A stretch of 15,601 bases of DNA from STC-113 sp964618565 (GCA_964618565.1 CAZUBA010000037.1:1-15601), one strand, 5' to 3'; positions 1 to 6,475 are shown, counted from the stretch's first letter. The notes: generated by a model from the sequence alone, not told the origin. Numbers and translations: made by a program.

Positions 1-32
1 CGCGCAACGGCTCTACGGGAGGGTCTAATTGT

Positions 33-75
33 TCTATCTGTAGAGACAAGGCAATTCCTTGTCTCTACAGATAGA
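33..75. repeat. Perfect 19-bp inverted repeat (palindromic intergenic element)
   Basis: The arms TCTATCTGTAGAGACAAGG and its exact reverse complement are separated by a 5-base loop, CAATT. The GTAGAGAC...GTCTCTAC core resembles dispersed palindromic repeats seen between genes in many bacteria; that is a resemblance from memory, not a search result. It is followed at 94-109 by a smaller hairpin (TCTCG/CGAGA). Neither is followed by a T-run on the plus strand, so a classical terminator is not obvious. It lies beyond the 3' end of the minus-strand gene at 194-1012 and could also fold at the end of that transcript. I see no gene in bases 1-193. Confidence 0.75.
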
Positions 76-193
76 CGTTCTTCCTCCAGCTAATCTCGTG
101 ATGGCGAGACTCAAACGCTTTTGTATACCCGCTATTGTATGCAAAAAAATGAAAAATCAAATATTTTTCCTATTGTAGAAGCAATTCTTGAAA

Positions 194-1012
194 TTACATT
201 AAGTATCATGTCGGATCTATATATTCTCCATCCTTAAGCATTTGGGTATATTTCCCTAGTTTGACGTTCTTATCATTCAGCATTTTTCTTTTTGATTCAA
301 GAGAATGGCTCATATAAAGTCAGATATGAGGAAGCTCATGAGTCCTATGCCAGTCTGCAGTATAATGGACAGGAATCCTCTCATTGAACATAAGCAATTT
401 CCTCAGGGAATACGCCTTCAGGGAGACTTCATTTGTTTCATTGCTGCATGCTGATAAATATCTGGAAAAGAATACCCTTTCCACCATCGCATTTCATTTT
501 CATAAATATCTAAGCAGATCAAGATATTTTTCTTTGAATTCTCCATATTTGAGCGGGAACATCTTATTTTTTCTTTCCCATTTTGTATCAAAGATAAAAA
601 AATCAGTTGCAAATCATACATCTTGCGGATTATGAAGTTCAGGATTTCACCAAGGACATGTCAGAAGGACTCTGTTTTCTGATTTGAGCTGATTTATCTT
701 GGAATAAATAAGATCCACATCCATCATCCAAGTATCAGCCGCACTCACAACCACATAATCGCAATCGATATTAATTGCATGCTCCACTCCGATATCTATA
801 AGATTTGCAGCTCATTCAAAATGCCCAAGATTTTTAGTGCGCAAGAAATGATCTTCGATTGTCTTGCCTTCATACCACTCAGGATTCCCATTATAAACAT
901 GGATTATCTCCACCTTTGTAAACTTCTTTGCCCAGAGATGCCGTATGATTTCCATCTGGACAAGAGCATCATGAATTCTGTCGTAAGTGTAAATGACATA
1001 TGCTAATTTCAT
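194..1012 (-). CDS. Glycosyltransferase-like protein (GT-A-like, family uncertain)
   Basis: This is a 272-aa protein from ATG at 1012 to TAA, continuous only when TGA is read as Gly. The N-terminus (MKLAYVIYTYDRIHDA, then EIIRHLW and HVYNGNPEWY) and the central run INIDCDYVVVSAADTW look like the first half of a GT-A nucleotide-sugar-binding fold, with DCD as a possible metal-binding DxD-type motif at about residues 84-86. FATDFFIFDTKW follows near residue 137. There is no signal peptide and no membrane segment, so it is probably cytoplasmic. The sugar and acceptor cannot be inferred. It lies 153 nt downstream of the transporter gene in the same direction and may share its transcript. The frame and its protein-like content are certain; the enzymatic call is tentative because I do not recognise the exact family. 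Confidence 0.6.
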
Positions 1013-1165
1013 AACTGTTTATTTATAGGATAAAACAATATGATCAAGTGATAGGAATTTATTTCATTTATTATAAACAGTTTTTTAAAAATATACAACA
1101 CAAAAAAATCATATATCTTTATTTTCTTTTAAATCTGAGAAAAAATGGATGTTTGCCAGATTGTT
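1013..1165 (-). promoter_or_regulatory. Leader region with long-range inverted repeat next to the start codon
   Basis: The ten bases next to the glycosyltransferase-like start (AACTGTTTAT at 1013-1022 on the plus strand) are repeated as the exact reverse complement at 1073-1082. In the minus-strand mRNA these arms could pair and bring the start codon to the base of a stem. A TATAAT-like hexamer on the minus strand overlaps the distal arm (1069-1074), but I see no good -35 at proper spacing. A promoter or a start-sequestering structure is possible; neither is proven. Confidence 0.3.
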
Positions 1166-2029
1166 TTAAACAATCATAAATAATATAAGCACTGCAAGGG
1201 CTCAGGCAACTGTTGATATTTGGAGTTTTGTCATCCTATCTTTAAGGAATATGAAAGAAAGGATAGCCAGGGTTGGAATCTGAGCCAGTCAGATGATATT
1301 TACATAATTTCATAAGGTTTTGCTGAATCAGACGAAGAATCATACAGCTCAAGCGAATATGAAAAACGATACGAGCATATTTGAGAACAGATGATGCGCG
1401 CTGATCTTGAAATCGAATTTTTTATTGTACATAGAATTCCCCAGATAAACCATAATTACAATCAGAGTGATTGACAATTCACAATAGAACATACCCTGAA
1501 AAGGGGTAATAACTCAGGTCTTTACGGCAAAATTCGTAGAAGTTGAATATATGGTCCAGCCTATCGCTGCGATAATCGAGAATATGATTTTTGAATTGAA
1601 TCTAATTTTCTTATCTTCATTTTTCTCAAATAGAAGCACCGATACAATGATGAAAAATAACAATGCGGTAAGTATCTTTGCTACAGTGAAGGTCTCAATC
1701 CCGGGAAATAGATAGTTATTGACGAAATAAGCCAATACTACATACATATTTGCAACGACAAAATTAACTCAGCTATTCAGATGCTGCATTCACTTCATGA
1801 GTCACCATATCCCAAAAAAGCCTCAAACTGCTATTATCGTGAACAAAGGCAAATGTCAAAGCATATCAAATTTATAGCTATCAAAAAATGTCACCAACAA
1901 GAAACCAAAAAACGATACGAAAATATATTGGAAAAACATGCTTTTGTACAGATTGAAATTCAATGAAACATATTTTATCAATGTGTTTGCTATGGCATAA
2001 GACAATGTTCCCAGAAGTGCATATATCAT
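1166..2029 (-). CDS. EamA/DMT-superfamily transporter-like membrane protein
   Basis: This 287-aa protein starts at ATG 2029; an in-frame TAA upstream limits the start. It is almost entirely hydrophobic, with about ten predicted membrane segments in two halves. It opens with ALLGTLSYAIANTLIKYVS and its second half begins near IIAAIGWTIYSTSTNFAVKTG, matching the duplicated five-helix layout of EamA/drug-metabolite transporters. The ending (LAQIPTLAILSFIFLKDRMT, then a last helix) is typical of the family's C-terminal end. Twelve glycines are encoded by TGA, which is why a standard-code reading sees only a fragment. Family members export or import small metabolites; the substrate cannot be deduced. 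It may be co-transcribed with the glycosyltransferase-like gene downstream. Confidence 0.8.
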
Positions 2030-2064
2030 TTTTGATTTTTTAGATTTTAAGTTAATTATTCATT

Positions 2065-2111
2065 ATAACCCATCCGCCCTGCCGGGCACCTTCCCTGTAT
2101 CAAGGAAGGAA
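2065..2111. repeat. REP-like palindromic repeat, copy 1
   Basis: The element begins ATAACCCATCCGCCCT and carries two hairpins: GCCC-TGCC-GGGC, and CCTTCC with GGAAGG around a CTGTATCAA loop. A second copy at 3740-3785 is nearly identical, with the first hairpin changed to GCC-CTTCA-GGC so that pairing is kept. It lies between the transporter start and the end of the 83-aa gene. It resembles REP elements with a CATCCGCCCT...GGGCACCTTC core found in unrelated bacteria. Confidence 0.8.
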
Positions 2112-2210
2112 GTAATTGTAATGATTTTCATTAATCACTGACCCATACGCAGTGGAAGGACTTCATCATTCTCGCTACCAGCAAATGAATTATGATTAAT
2201 ATAAAAATCC

Positions 2211-2462
2211 TTATTCCTTCCCCGAAAGGGTACCCTCAAAAACCTTAATCAGATCCAAAGCAGCATCTTTGTATTCCTTCTCCCTGAGCTCAGAATAAAG
2301 AGTTACCTCTTGCAGAATATCCTCCATTTCTGATCTTTCTTTTTCAGGAACTGTCGCATAAATATATTCCAGGCTATAATCAATAGCCCTAAAATCATCA
2401 GCTTCAAGGAATTCTCTTAGCTTGATAAGATAATTATCAAAAATGTCTTTTCTCATAAACAT
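2211..2462 (-). CDS. Small acidic hypothetical protein (83 aa)
   Basis: ATG at 2462 to TAA, 83 aa, with no TGA codon. The sequence is rich in Glu and Asp (KLREFLEADDF, EKERSEMEDILQE) and should fold as a small helical bundle. There is no signal peptide, no membrane segment and no motif I recognise. It starts 16 nt after the stop of the DUF1003-like gene on the same strand, so the two are very likely one transcript. ATG codons at residues 1 and 3 (MFM) are both possible starts, and neither has a clear ribosome-binding site. Function unknown. Confidence 0.7.
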   Translation of the reverse strand: MFMRKDIFDNYLIKLREFLEADDFRAIDYSLEYIYATVPEKERSEMEDILQEVTLYSELREKEYKDAALDLIKVFEGTLSGKE

Positions 2463-2478
2463 ATTGTTAAAATAATAA

Positions 2479-3093
2479 TTATTTCTTATGATTTTTCAGA
2501 TCGCTTATTTCTTTAAGCAATAACTGCATCTGAGCCTCCATCTTCTCTATGTATTTCAGAGTCTTATCGGCTTCTGATTCCTCCTCTTCGTCTTCTTCAG
2601 ATATATCTTCAACATCCTCTTGGATATCTTCTACATCCTCCTGGATTTCTTCAACGTCTTCTTGTATCTCTTCCACGTCCTCCTGGATTTCATCTATATC
2701 CTCTTGTATCTCTTCAACATCTTCTTGTATTTCTTCTAGATCCTCTTGTATCTCATCGATATCCTTCTCTACCTCCTTAAGGCTCGCGGTATTCCTATTA
2801 ACAGTCATCTGGATGAATATCGCAAGGTAGATAGCCTCGAGAGAAACCATTGTAGTCAGCACAAGAAGAACCTTGTCCAGATCAATTCAAAGCAGGATCA
2901 GAAAAAAACTTCAGACGAATACTATGGTATGAACGTATAATGAAGACTTTGATCAGACCCAATCAGTAAACAGGATTGAAAAATCCCTCTTAACTTTTGG
3001 AACAGCTTTTTTCTTCTTTGGACTGCTTTTTGGAGAGCTTTTGGAAATGCTTTTTGACGGCACCTTAAGTTGTTTTACAAGAGCTTTTGGCAT
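2479..3093 (-). CDS. DUF1003-like membrane protein with extended heptad coiled coil
   Basis: This 204-aa protein runs from ATG 3093 to TAA and includes three TGA glycines. Residues 1-36 are a Lys/Ser/Pro-rich basic tail. FTDWVG at about 42-47, a hydrophobic segment at about 52-70, a short ID-LD link and a second segment at about 76-96 ending in TVNRN follow. The DW-G start and the closing NR after helix two are the signature of DUF1003 membrane proteins. Residues about 112-166 are seven to eight heptads of the type EIQEDVE, strongly acidic, predicted as a long coiled coil; a second helical stretch ends the protein. Most DUF1003 proteins have only a short C-terminal coiled coil, so this one looks expanded. 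Probably an inner-membrane protein with both tails in the cytoplasm. Biochemical role unknown. Confidence 0.75.
2596..2760. repeat. Tandem 21-bp coding repeats (heptad array)
   Basis: About seven to eight imperfect 21-bp units run in phase with the reading frame of the DUF1003-like gene. On the plus strand they read as variants of a TCTTGTATCTCTTCAACATCC-type unit. Each encodes one heptad (E-I-Q-E-D-V-E variants). Units differ mainly at third codon positions and by I/V, D/E exchanges, as expected when the protein repeat is maintained by selection. The array also creates a serine-rich open frame on the opposite strand that is not a gene. Confidence 0.85.
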
Positions 3094-3216
3094 GTTTATA
3101 TTTGTCAGATAATTATATTTTCGTATCGGCCCTCAAAAAAATCCCGCATATTATATGCAGAAACGTTTTTTTGGGTAATTTTTTATTGCTGATTTTTAGT
3201 TTGCCTCCTTTCCGTC

Positions 3217-3237
3217 ATCCTGAATTTATTTCAGGAT
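3217..3237. repeat. Palindromic dispersed repeat (ATCCTGAA/TTCAGGAT)
   Basis: An 8-bp perfect stem with a 5-base loop, inside the string GTCATCCTGAATTTATTTC. The CGTCATCCTGA...TCAGGATCT pattern is a very common intergenic repeat type in bacteria. It begins within a few bases of the stop codon of the shortened toxin gene (3246-3347). Confidence 0.65.
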
Positions 3238-3245
3238 CTATCTCT

Positions 3246-3347
3246 TTAATCATCTTTAAAATCATGATAATCAGTTTCCATCTTTATGAATTTCTTATTT
3301 AAGTCTTTCAATTGATTGAGAAAGCATCTTGTTTCTATGAATCTCAT
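3246..3347 (-). pseudogene. Truncated RelE/ParE-like toxin
   Basis: ATG at 3347 to TAA gives only 33 aa. MRFIETRCFLNQLKDLNKKF followed by IKMETDY resembles the start of RelE/ParE-type mRNA-interferase or gyrase toxins, in which a Phe-x-x-x-Leu-Lys-x-Leu helix follows the first strand. Family members are usually about 80-100 aa, so roughly two thirds, including the active-site strands, is missing. The frame ends where a palindromic repeat begins, which suggests loss by repeat insertion or deletion. Its start overlaps the antitoxin-like gene by 13 nt, the usual antitoxin-first arrangement. The assignment rests on a short N-terminus and context, so it is tentative. Confidence 0.4.
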
Positions 3348-3562
3348 AATTTTTTTTCTATCATCTTATTCAGCTCTTTAAACCTCTTATTTCCAGATAA
3401 ATCTTTTTTTAATTTCATATCTTCGATTAACTCTATATATTCTGCCAAAAATTCACTTATAACTTTTTCAAGCTCATCTTGAGACAAGATTCAATCATAC
3501 TTATTCGGTATCTCAATTTTTATAACTGACATATTCATACTTCTTAATTTTACTGCTGTCAT
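3335..3562 (-). CDS. Antitoxin-like small protein
   Basis: 75 aa from ATG 3562 to TAG, with two TGA glycines. A later start, giving MSVIKIEIPNKY..., is also possible and looks more like an antitoxin N-terminus: a short strand with alternating hydrophobic residues, then helices. The C-terminal half (EFLAEYIELIEDMKLKKDL, then KRFKELNKMIEKK) is charged and helical. It overlaps by 13 nt the start of a shortened RelE-like toxin, so I read the pair as a type II toxin-antitoxin locus whose toxin is broken. The antitoxin family itself is not one I recognise. If the toxin is dead, this gene may be a solitary remnant or may repress or neutralise a toxin elsewhere. Confidence 0.5.
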
Positions 3563-3694
3563 TTTATCTCTAGTTAACGAAAATACAAATTTTATATTCG
3601 TATCCTACAAATCCAAACCAAGAAAAATATTGAAAAAATGAAGAAAATATATACTCATCATCAATCATCAAATGATGGATTGCCACGCTTCAGT

Positions 3695-3714
3695 TTATAC
3701 CCTTTAGGGTATAA
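3695..3714. repeat. Perfect 8-bp hairpin in dispersed repeat
   Basis: TTATACCC and GGGTATAA flank a TTTA loop. The flanks (GATTGCCACGCTTCAG before it, TGACGAG after it) resemble the common GATTGCCACG...CAATGACG intergenic repeat, here with a changed centre. Confidence 0.6.
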
Positions 3715-3739
3715 TGACGAGATGAATAATTAATAAATC

Positions 3740-3785
3740 ATAACCCATCCGCCCTTCAGGCACCTTCCCTGTATCAAGGAAGGAA
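3740..3785. repeat. REP-like palindromic repeat, copy 2
   Basis: Second copy of the element at 2065-2111, in the same orientation, again starting ATAACCCATCCGCCCT and ending TCAAGGAAGGAA. Similarity extends a few bases upstream (AATTAATAAATC here, AATTATTCATT in copy 1). The changes fall in the loop and in paired positions of the first hairpin, so structure is preserved. The two copies enclose the DUF1003-like pair of genes and the toxin-antitoxin remnant. Confidence 0.8.
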
Positions 3786-3837
3786 TCATTGCCGGATAAT
3801 CATTTATCATTACATATCCATGCTCCCAATAATTGTC

Positions 3838-3858
3838 ATTCCAGACTTGATCTGGAAT
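3838..3858. repeat. Palindromic dispersed repeat (ATTCCAGA/TCTGGAAT)
   Basis: Perfect 8-bp arms around a CTTGA loop in the context GTCATTCCAGACTTGATCTG. This is the same general class as the repeat at 3217-3237 (GTCAT-CC-arm-loop-arm) but with a different arm sequence. Confidence 0.65.
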
Positions 3859-3945
3859 CTGATAAAATCAAAAAGTCCTGATTAGAATGTTGGAATTTAT
3901 TTGATAGATCCACGGGACAGGATGACAAAAGTGGTGAATTTTTGC

Positions 3946-3967
3946 ATACTTTTTACACAAAAAGTAT
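3946..3967. repeat. Perfect 9-bp hairpin ATACTTTTT/AAAAAGTAT
   Basis: Nine-base perfect arms with an ACAC loop. It is not followed by a useful T-run on either strand outside the stem, so I list it as a repeat and not as a terminator. Confidence 0.55.
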
Positions 3968-4122
3968 CATTGATGAAGATGATTTGAAAAGCGGAGTTTA
4001 GGAATGTTGAATTACCATTTTATGGATCCCCCGTGTGCACGAGGATGACAAATAAACAAAAGATTAATGAAAGTGGAACTACTACCAGCAGGCAGGTTGC
4101 CATGATTCACTCGCAATGACAA

Positions 4123-5004
4123 TTAAATTACCCTATACCTATTCCTCGGCCTCCCCTCTCAATTCAATGCCTTCATATACTTTGAGAACTCGCACAGGCA
4201 ATTTTCCACAGCCATCAGATTCAGCCTTTTCACTTCCCTATCATCAAATAAGACTCACATGTCGATTCACAATTTCTTGAATTCCACATCCTGATTATCC
4301 ACAAGCCAAGCAATGCACTGCTCATAACTCAGTTCTCCCCTGTCTTCCCAAATCCTATCAAGTCATCTCCTGCAACCTGGACCAGCAACCACATGAACAT
4401 CTTCATTATATGAATCCTGCCTCGCATAACCAATGTCCACACATATCTGATAAGCCAAGAAGTCTCAGATTCAAGGCAATGATTTTATCGTTTCAAATGT
4501 AAATCCACTTGATTTATTTTCTTCAATCCTGTTTGTGAGTTCTGGAATTACTTTTGAGATATCATCAATTATTCTGCTCGTCCGAGCAACCTTATCTCAC
4601 TCACTCGACACAAATCCATATCCGGATACTATAAATGCATTTGTAAAAACTTTTTCTCAAGAATCCTTGATTTCCCTTAATTTTTTCTCAAAACTGTTTC
4701 TTGAGAAATTTCTGACATCTTGGATTCACAGATACCTTGATGTTTGAATCTTATTGTAGAGCCTGTAGATTATAATATTGAAAATCAGATTCTCTACAGT
4801 TGAGACACCTGGGGTCAACTCATCTATCACAAATCTTGTCCCAGGATCCAGATCACGGAAAACATTTGTGAATTTGAATTCCTTGAGTATCGGATTATCA
4901 GTCCAAGGAGGCGCAAGCTTTAAGATACTTTTCTTCTTATTGATGTTATGGCGCTCGGAGATGAAGAAATAGAAAAGTTGGAGATTAGGTTTGTTGATTT
5001 TCAT
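4123..5004 (-). CDS. Alpha-glutamyl/putrescinyl-thymine pyrophosphorylase-like DNA glycosylase-family protein
   Basis: 293 aa from ATG 5004 to TAA, with nine TGA glycines. The N-terminus has FYFFISERHNI (11-21), then PPWTDNPILKEFKFTN (about 32-47) and VFRDLDPGTR (48-57). Next comes a helix-hairpin-helix-like loop LPGIGDFLAYQI (176-187), whose two loop glycines are both TGA codons, and finally DVHVVAGPGCRRGLDRIW (202-219). This order (ER-I, WT-D-IL-F-NV-RD-D, HhH, AGPG-RG) is the pattern I know from aGPT-Pplase proteins, a glycosylase-related family proposed to act in making or removing hypermodified thymine in phage DNA. By family it should act on DNA bases; the base is unknown. I see no 5-hydroxymethyluracil kinase beside it. 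It is divergent, across 85 nt, from a two-gene cassette of unknown function. It may be a phage-derived or anti-phage gene. Confidence 0.7.
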
Positions 5005-5042
5005 GATGATTTGTTATTGATGTTTTGTTTTTAATGGGAATG

Positions 5043-5062
5043 GGGGAAATTTCAAGTTTAAA
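5043..5062. repeat. 20-bp direct repeat, left copy
   Basis: GGGGAAATTTCAAGTTTAAA occurs here and again without mismatch at 6201-6220. The two copies bracket the plus-strand cassette 5090-6139. This copy lies in the 85-nt divergent promoter region, 27 bases before the first cassette start codon. Confidence 0.8.
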
Positions 5063-5089
5063 ATAAACAATTTAGAAGGAAATTTGTCT

Positions 5090-5302
5090 ATGACGGGTAT
5101 TTATGATACCATATGAGAGAAAATCACAAATGTTAAATGATCAAAATGACCTAGCCCAATTGCAAAAAGTGGAATAGATATATGAAATTATAAGATAGAT
5201 GTGCCTACTTCTTCTCATTCAATTCTGAAAATTATTGCAACAATTGAAAAGTTCGATAGACTAGTTAAGCGTAAAATAGATACAAATATTGATGTAAAAT
5301 AA
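5090..5302 (+). CDS. Small hypothetical protein (70 aa), first gene of two-gene cassette
   Basis: ATG at 5090 to TAA, 70 aa; four TGA codons are read as Gly, so it is invisible with the standard code. A good Shine-Dalgarno sequence, AGAAGGA, sits about 9 nt upstream of the ATG, one of the few in this window. The first half is Gly/Lys/Ser-rich (GEKITNVKGSKGPSPIAKSG). The second half looks helical (HSILKIIATIEKFDRLVKRK). There is no membrane segment or cysteine. The next gene starts 21 nt later, so the two are probably translated from one mRNA. I do not recognise the family. Support comes from the ribosome-binding site, the open frame, glycine use like the neighbours, and tight spacing. Confidence 0.65.
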
Positions 5303-5323
5303 TAGTATTTTTAATTTAAATGT

Positions 5324-6139
5324 ATGGAAAATGAAATCTTACAAGAAATTTCTAAAGACCCAATTAAACAAAAAGAAGAAAAAATCTTAAAGCTTTTATT
5401 GAGCGAATGATTGGATAAGAAATACCCGAACTTAAAAGCATTATACATAAAAGAAGATGTATTTGCCATATATAATGAGAAATGAGTTTACTCATATTGC
5501 AACGAAAAAGCGGATGCAATTTTTAATATCAAACAATTAAGAGAAAGACAATTTTTTAATGAAGCAATGATTGGTTCATGATATTTTGAAAGGAAAGAAT
5601 GAAATGAATATAGATTATATAAGTTAATGTGATTTGATGCAAATAATAAGCCTGTTCTTGATAAAAATCCTGTTTTTCCCCTTAGTAAAGAATACTTTGA
5701 AGCGTTAAACAATATTGGGTTTAATAGAGTAATAATTTCCAAAATGGTTCTAAAGAAAAACCCAAAATCAATATTTACCGACGCAGAATTGAAAGATTTG
5801 GAATTGGACATGGATATAATGATTAAAACCTGAGCCATTACAATAGATGATCTTGAAATTTTACTAAAACAAGAAAAAATAAATGAAGTGTATTCTGCAA
5901 AGACAATCAAAAAAGTGGCGGAGGGGAATCTTCTTCAACAATGTTCAGATGAAAGGCTTGATGAAGCGAAACAATGAATAACTGAAGAAAAACTAAAACG
6001 TTACCTTGAGAAATGATATGTCACAGATCCAAAGATTGCTGAGAGTTGCCTAGTGGCAATCAGGGCAAAGGAGGCAAAAATGAAGATTGAGAGGAAAATC
6101 ATCGATGGTGCATGAAAGGAGATTAAAGGGATTAAGTAG
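5324..6139 (+). CDS. Hypothetical protein (271 aa), second gene of cassette
   Basis: ATG at 5324 to TAG, 271 aa, with TGA glycines throughout. It is soluble and charged, without a signal peptide or membrane segments. The N-terminal helix (EILQEISKDPIKQKEEKILK) leads into a mixed region with possible strands (ALYIKEDVFAIYNEKGVYSY, about 40-59). A middle segment carries FFNEAMIGSGYFERKEGNEY. The C-terminal third is mostly helical (TIDDLEILLKQEKINEVY, TEEKLKRYLEKGYV). I see no P-loop, metal cluster or nuclease motif and do not recognise the family. It follows the 70-aa gene by 21 nt and is closed by a strong terminator. The cassette sits between a DNA-base-modification-type glycosylase and a restriction operon, which hints at, but does not prove, a phage-related role. 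Confidence 0.75.
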
Positions 6140-6162
6140 GAATTTATCGAAAATTGAATATT

Positions 6163-6193
6163 AAATATCCAGAATTTTATTCTGGATATTTTT
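6163..6193 (+). terminator. Intrinsic terminator of the two-gene cassette
   Basis: A 13-bp perfect stem (AAATATCCAGAAT / ATTCTGGATATTT) with a TTT loop is followed by more T residues. It starts 24 nt after the TAG of the 271-aa gene. The stem is AT-rich but long and perfect. Confidence 0.8.
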
Positions 6194-6200
6194 GGTTTGT

Positions 6201-6220
6201 GGGGAAATTTCAAGTTTAAA
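6201..6220. repeat. 20-bp direct repeat, right copy
   Basis: Exact second copy of the 5043-5062 sequence, seven bases after the cassette terminator. Bases downstream (GTTTAATTTTCCC) partly reverse-complement the GGGGAAATT start, giving a weak extra hairpin. Either an old duplication boundary of the cassette or a dispersed repeat caught on both sides. Confidence 0.8.
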
Positions 6221-6406
6221 GTTTAATTTTCCCATTCCTTTTTGTCATTTCAAACGCCCTCCTTTGTCATTTCGACCGTAGCGGAGAAACCTATTTACTG
6301 AAGTTAGTCAATTTTAACCCTCGTTTAGGAGAGATGAGGAGGGATTGTATTATTCATTAATGAATTACTAATAAACATTAATTAATAATTGTTAAGAGTT
6401 ACTTTC
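6221..6406. other. Intergenic region with dispersed repeats and a palindrome
   Basis: No gene seen in this part of the 359-base gap. Two TTTGTCATTTC strings (6241-6251, 6263-6273) lead into TCGACCGTAGCGGAGAAA, a familiar intergenic repeat type in bacteria. A perfect 14-bp palindrome, ATTCATTAATGAAT, lies at 6352-6365, followed by ATTAATTAAT. These lie about 40 bases upstream of the -35 box of the restriction operon promoter, where an operator could sit. Confidence 0.5.
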
Positions 6407-6434
6407 TTGATATTTGAGTTTTAAGTGATATACT
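6407..6434 (+). promoter_or_regulatory. Sigma70-like promoter of the restriction operon
   Basis: TTGATA (6407-6412), a 16-bp spacer and TATACT (6429-6434) form a near-consensus promoter pointing at the cytosine methyltransferase gene, 64 nt from the end of the -10 box to the ATG. No other promoter of this quality is evident ahead of any of the five genes, which agrees with one operon. Confidence 0.65.
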
Positions 6435-6450
6435 CCTGAAAAATTACAAT

Positions 6451-6475
6451 ATTCAGAATTCATATTCTGAATTTT
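6451..6475 (+). promoter_or_regulatory. Terminator-like hairpin in the leader of the restriction operon
   Basis: A 9-bp perfect stem (ATTCAGAAT / ATTCTGAAT) with a TCAT loop is followed by TTTTATTT. It lies between the -10 box (6429-6434) and the ATG at 6499, within the expected transcript leader. Its shape resembles the terminator at 6163-6193. It could attenuate transcription, be an operator for a repressor, or be a weak terminator read through at a fixed rate. Confidence 0.5.

Larger units (their letters stand above)
3563..4122. other. Repeat-rich intergenic region without genes
   Basis: I find no supported gene in these 560 bases in either code. The stretch is a cluster of separate palindromes: TTATACCC/GGGTATAA at 3695-3714, the REP-like copy at 3740-3785, ATTCCAGA/TCTGGAAT at 3838-3858, ATACTTTTT/AAAAAGTAT at 3946-3967, and common repeat tails such as GGATGACAAA (3930s, 4040s) and CTCGCAATGAC near 4110-4120. 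It looks like a landing zone for non-coding repeats between two minus-strand genes. Confidence 0.7.

Noticed and set aside
1..193. Possible tRNA or structured RNA around the hairpins
   Set aside because: I could not find a T-arm consensus, a proper anticodon arm or a 7-bp acceptor pairing; a simple palindromic repeat explains the structure.
384..1006. Plus-strand open frames of about 75-83 aa
   Set aside because: They lie opposite the glycosyltransferase-like gene, which is continuous over 272 codons with TGA = Gly, and they show no protein-like composition of their own.
2596..2760. Possible CRISPR array from regular short repeats
   Set aside because: The units are contiguous 21-bp coding heptads without unique spacers, in frame with a membrane protein gene.
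2549..2830. Plus-strand serine-rich open frame
   Set aside because: It is the reverse side of the heptad repeats in the DUF1003-like gene; its low complexity follows from the GAG/GAT/ATC-rich repeat on the other strand.
5488..6213. Minus-strand frames of 140 and 70 aa
   Set aside because: They are opposite the 271-aa gene and its terminator; the plus frame has a start, ribosome-binding context and terminator, the minus frames have none.
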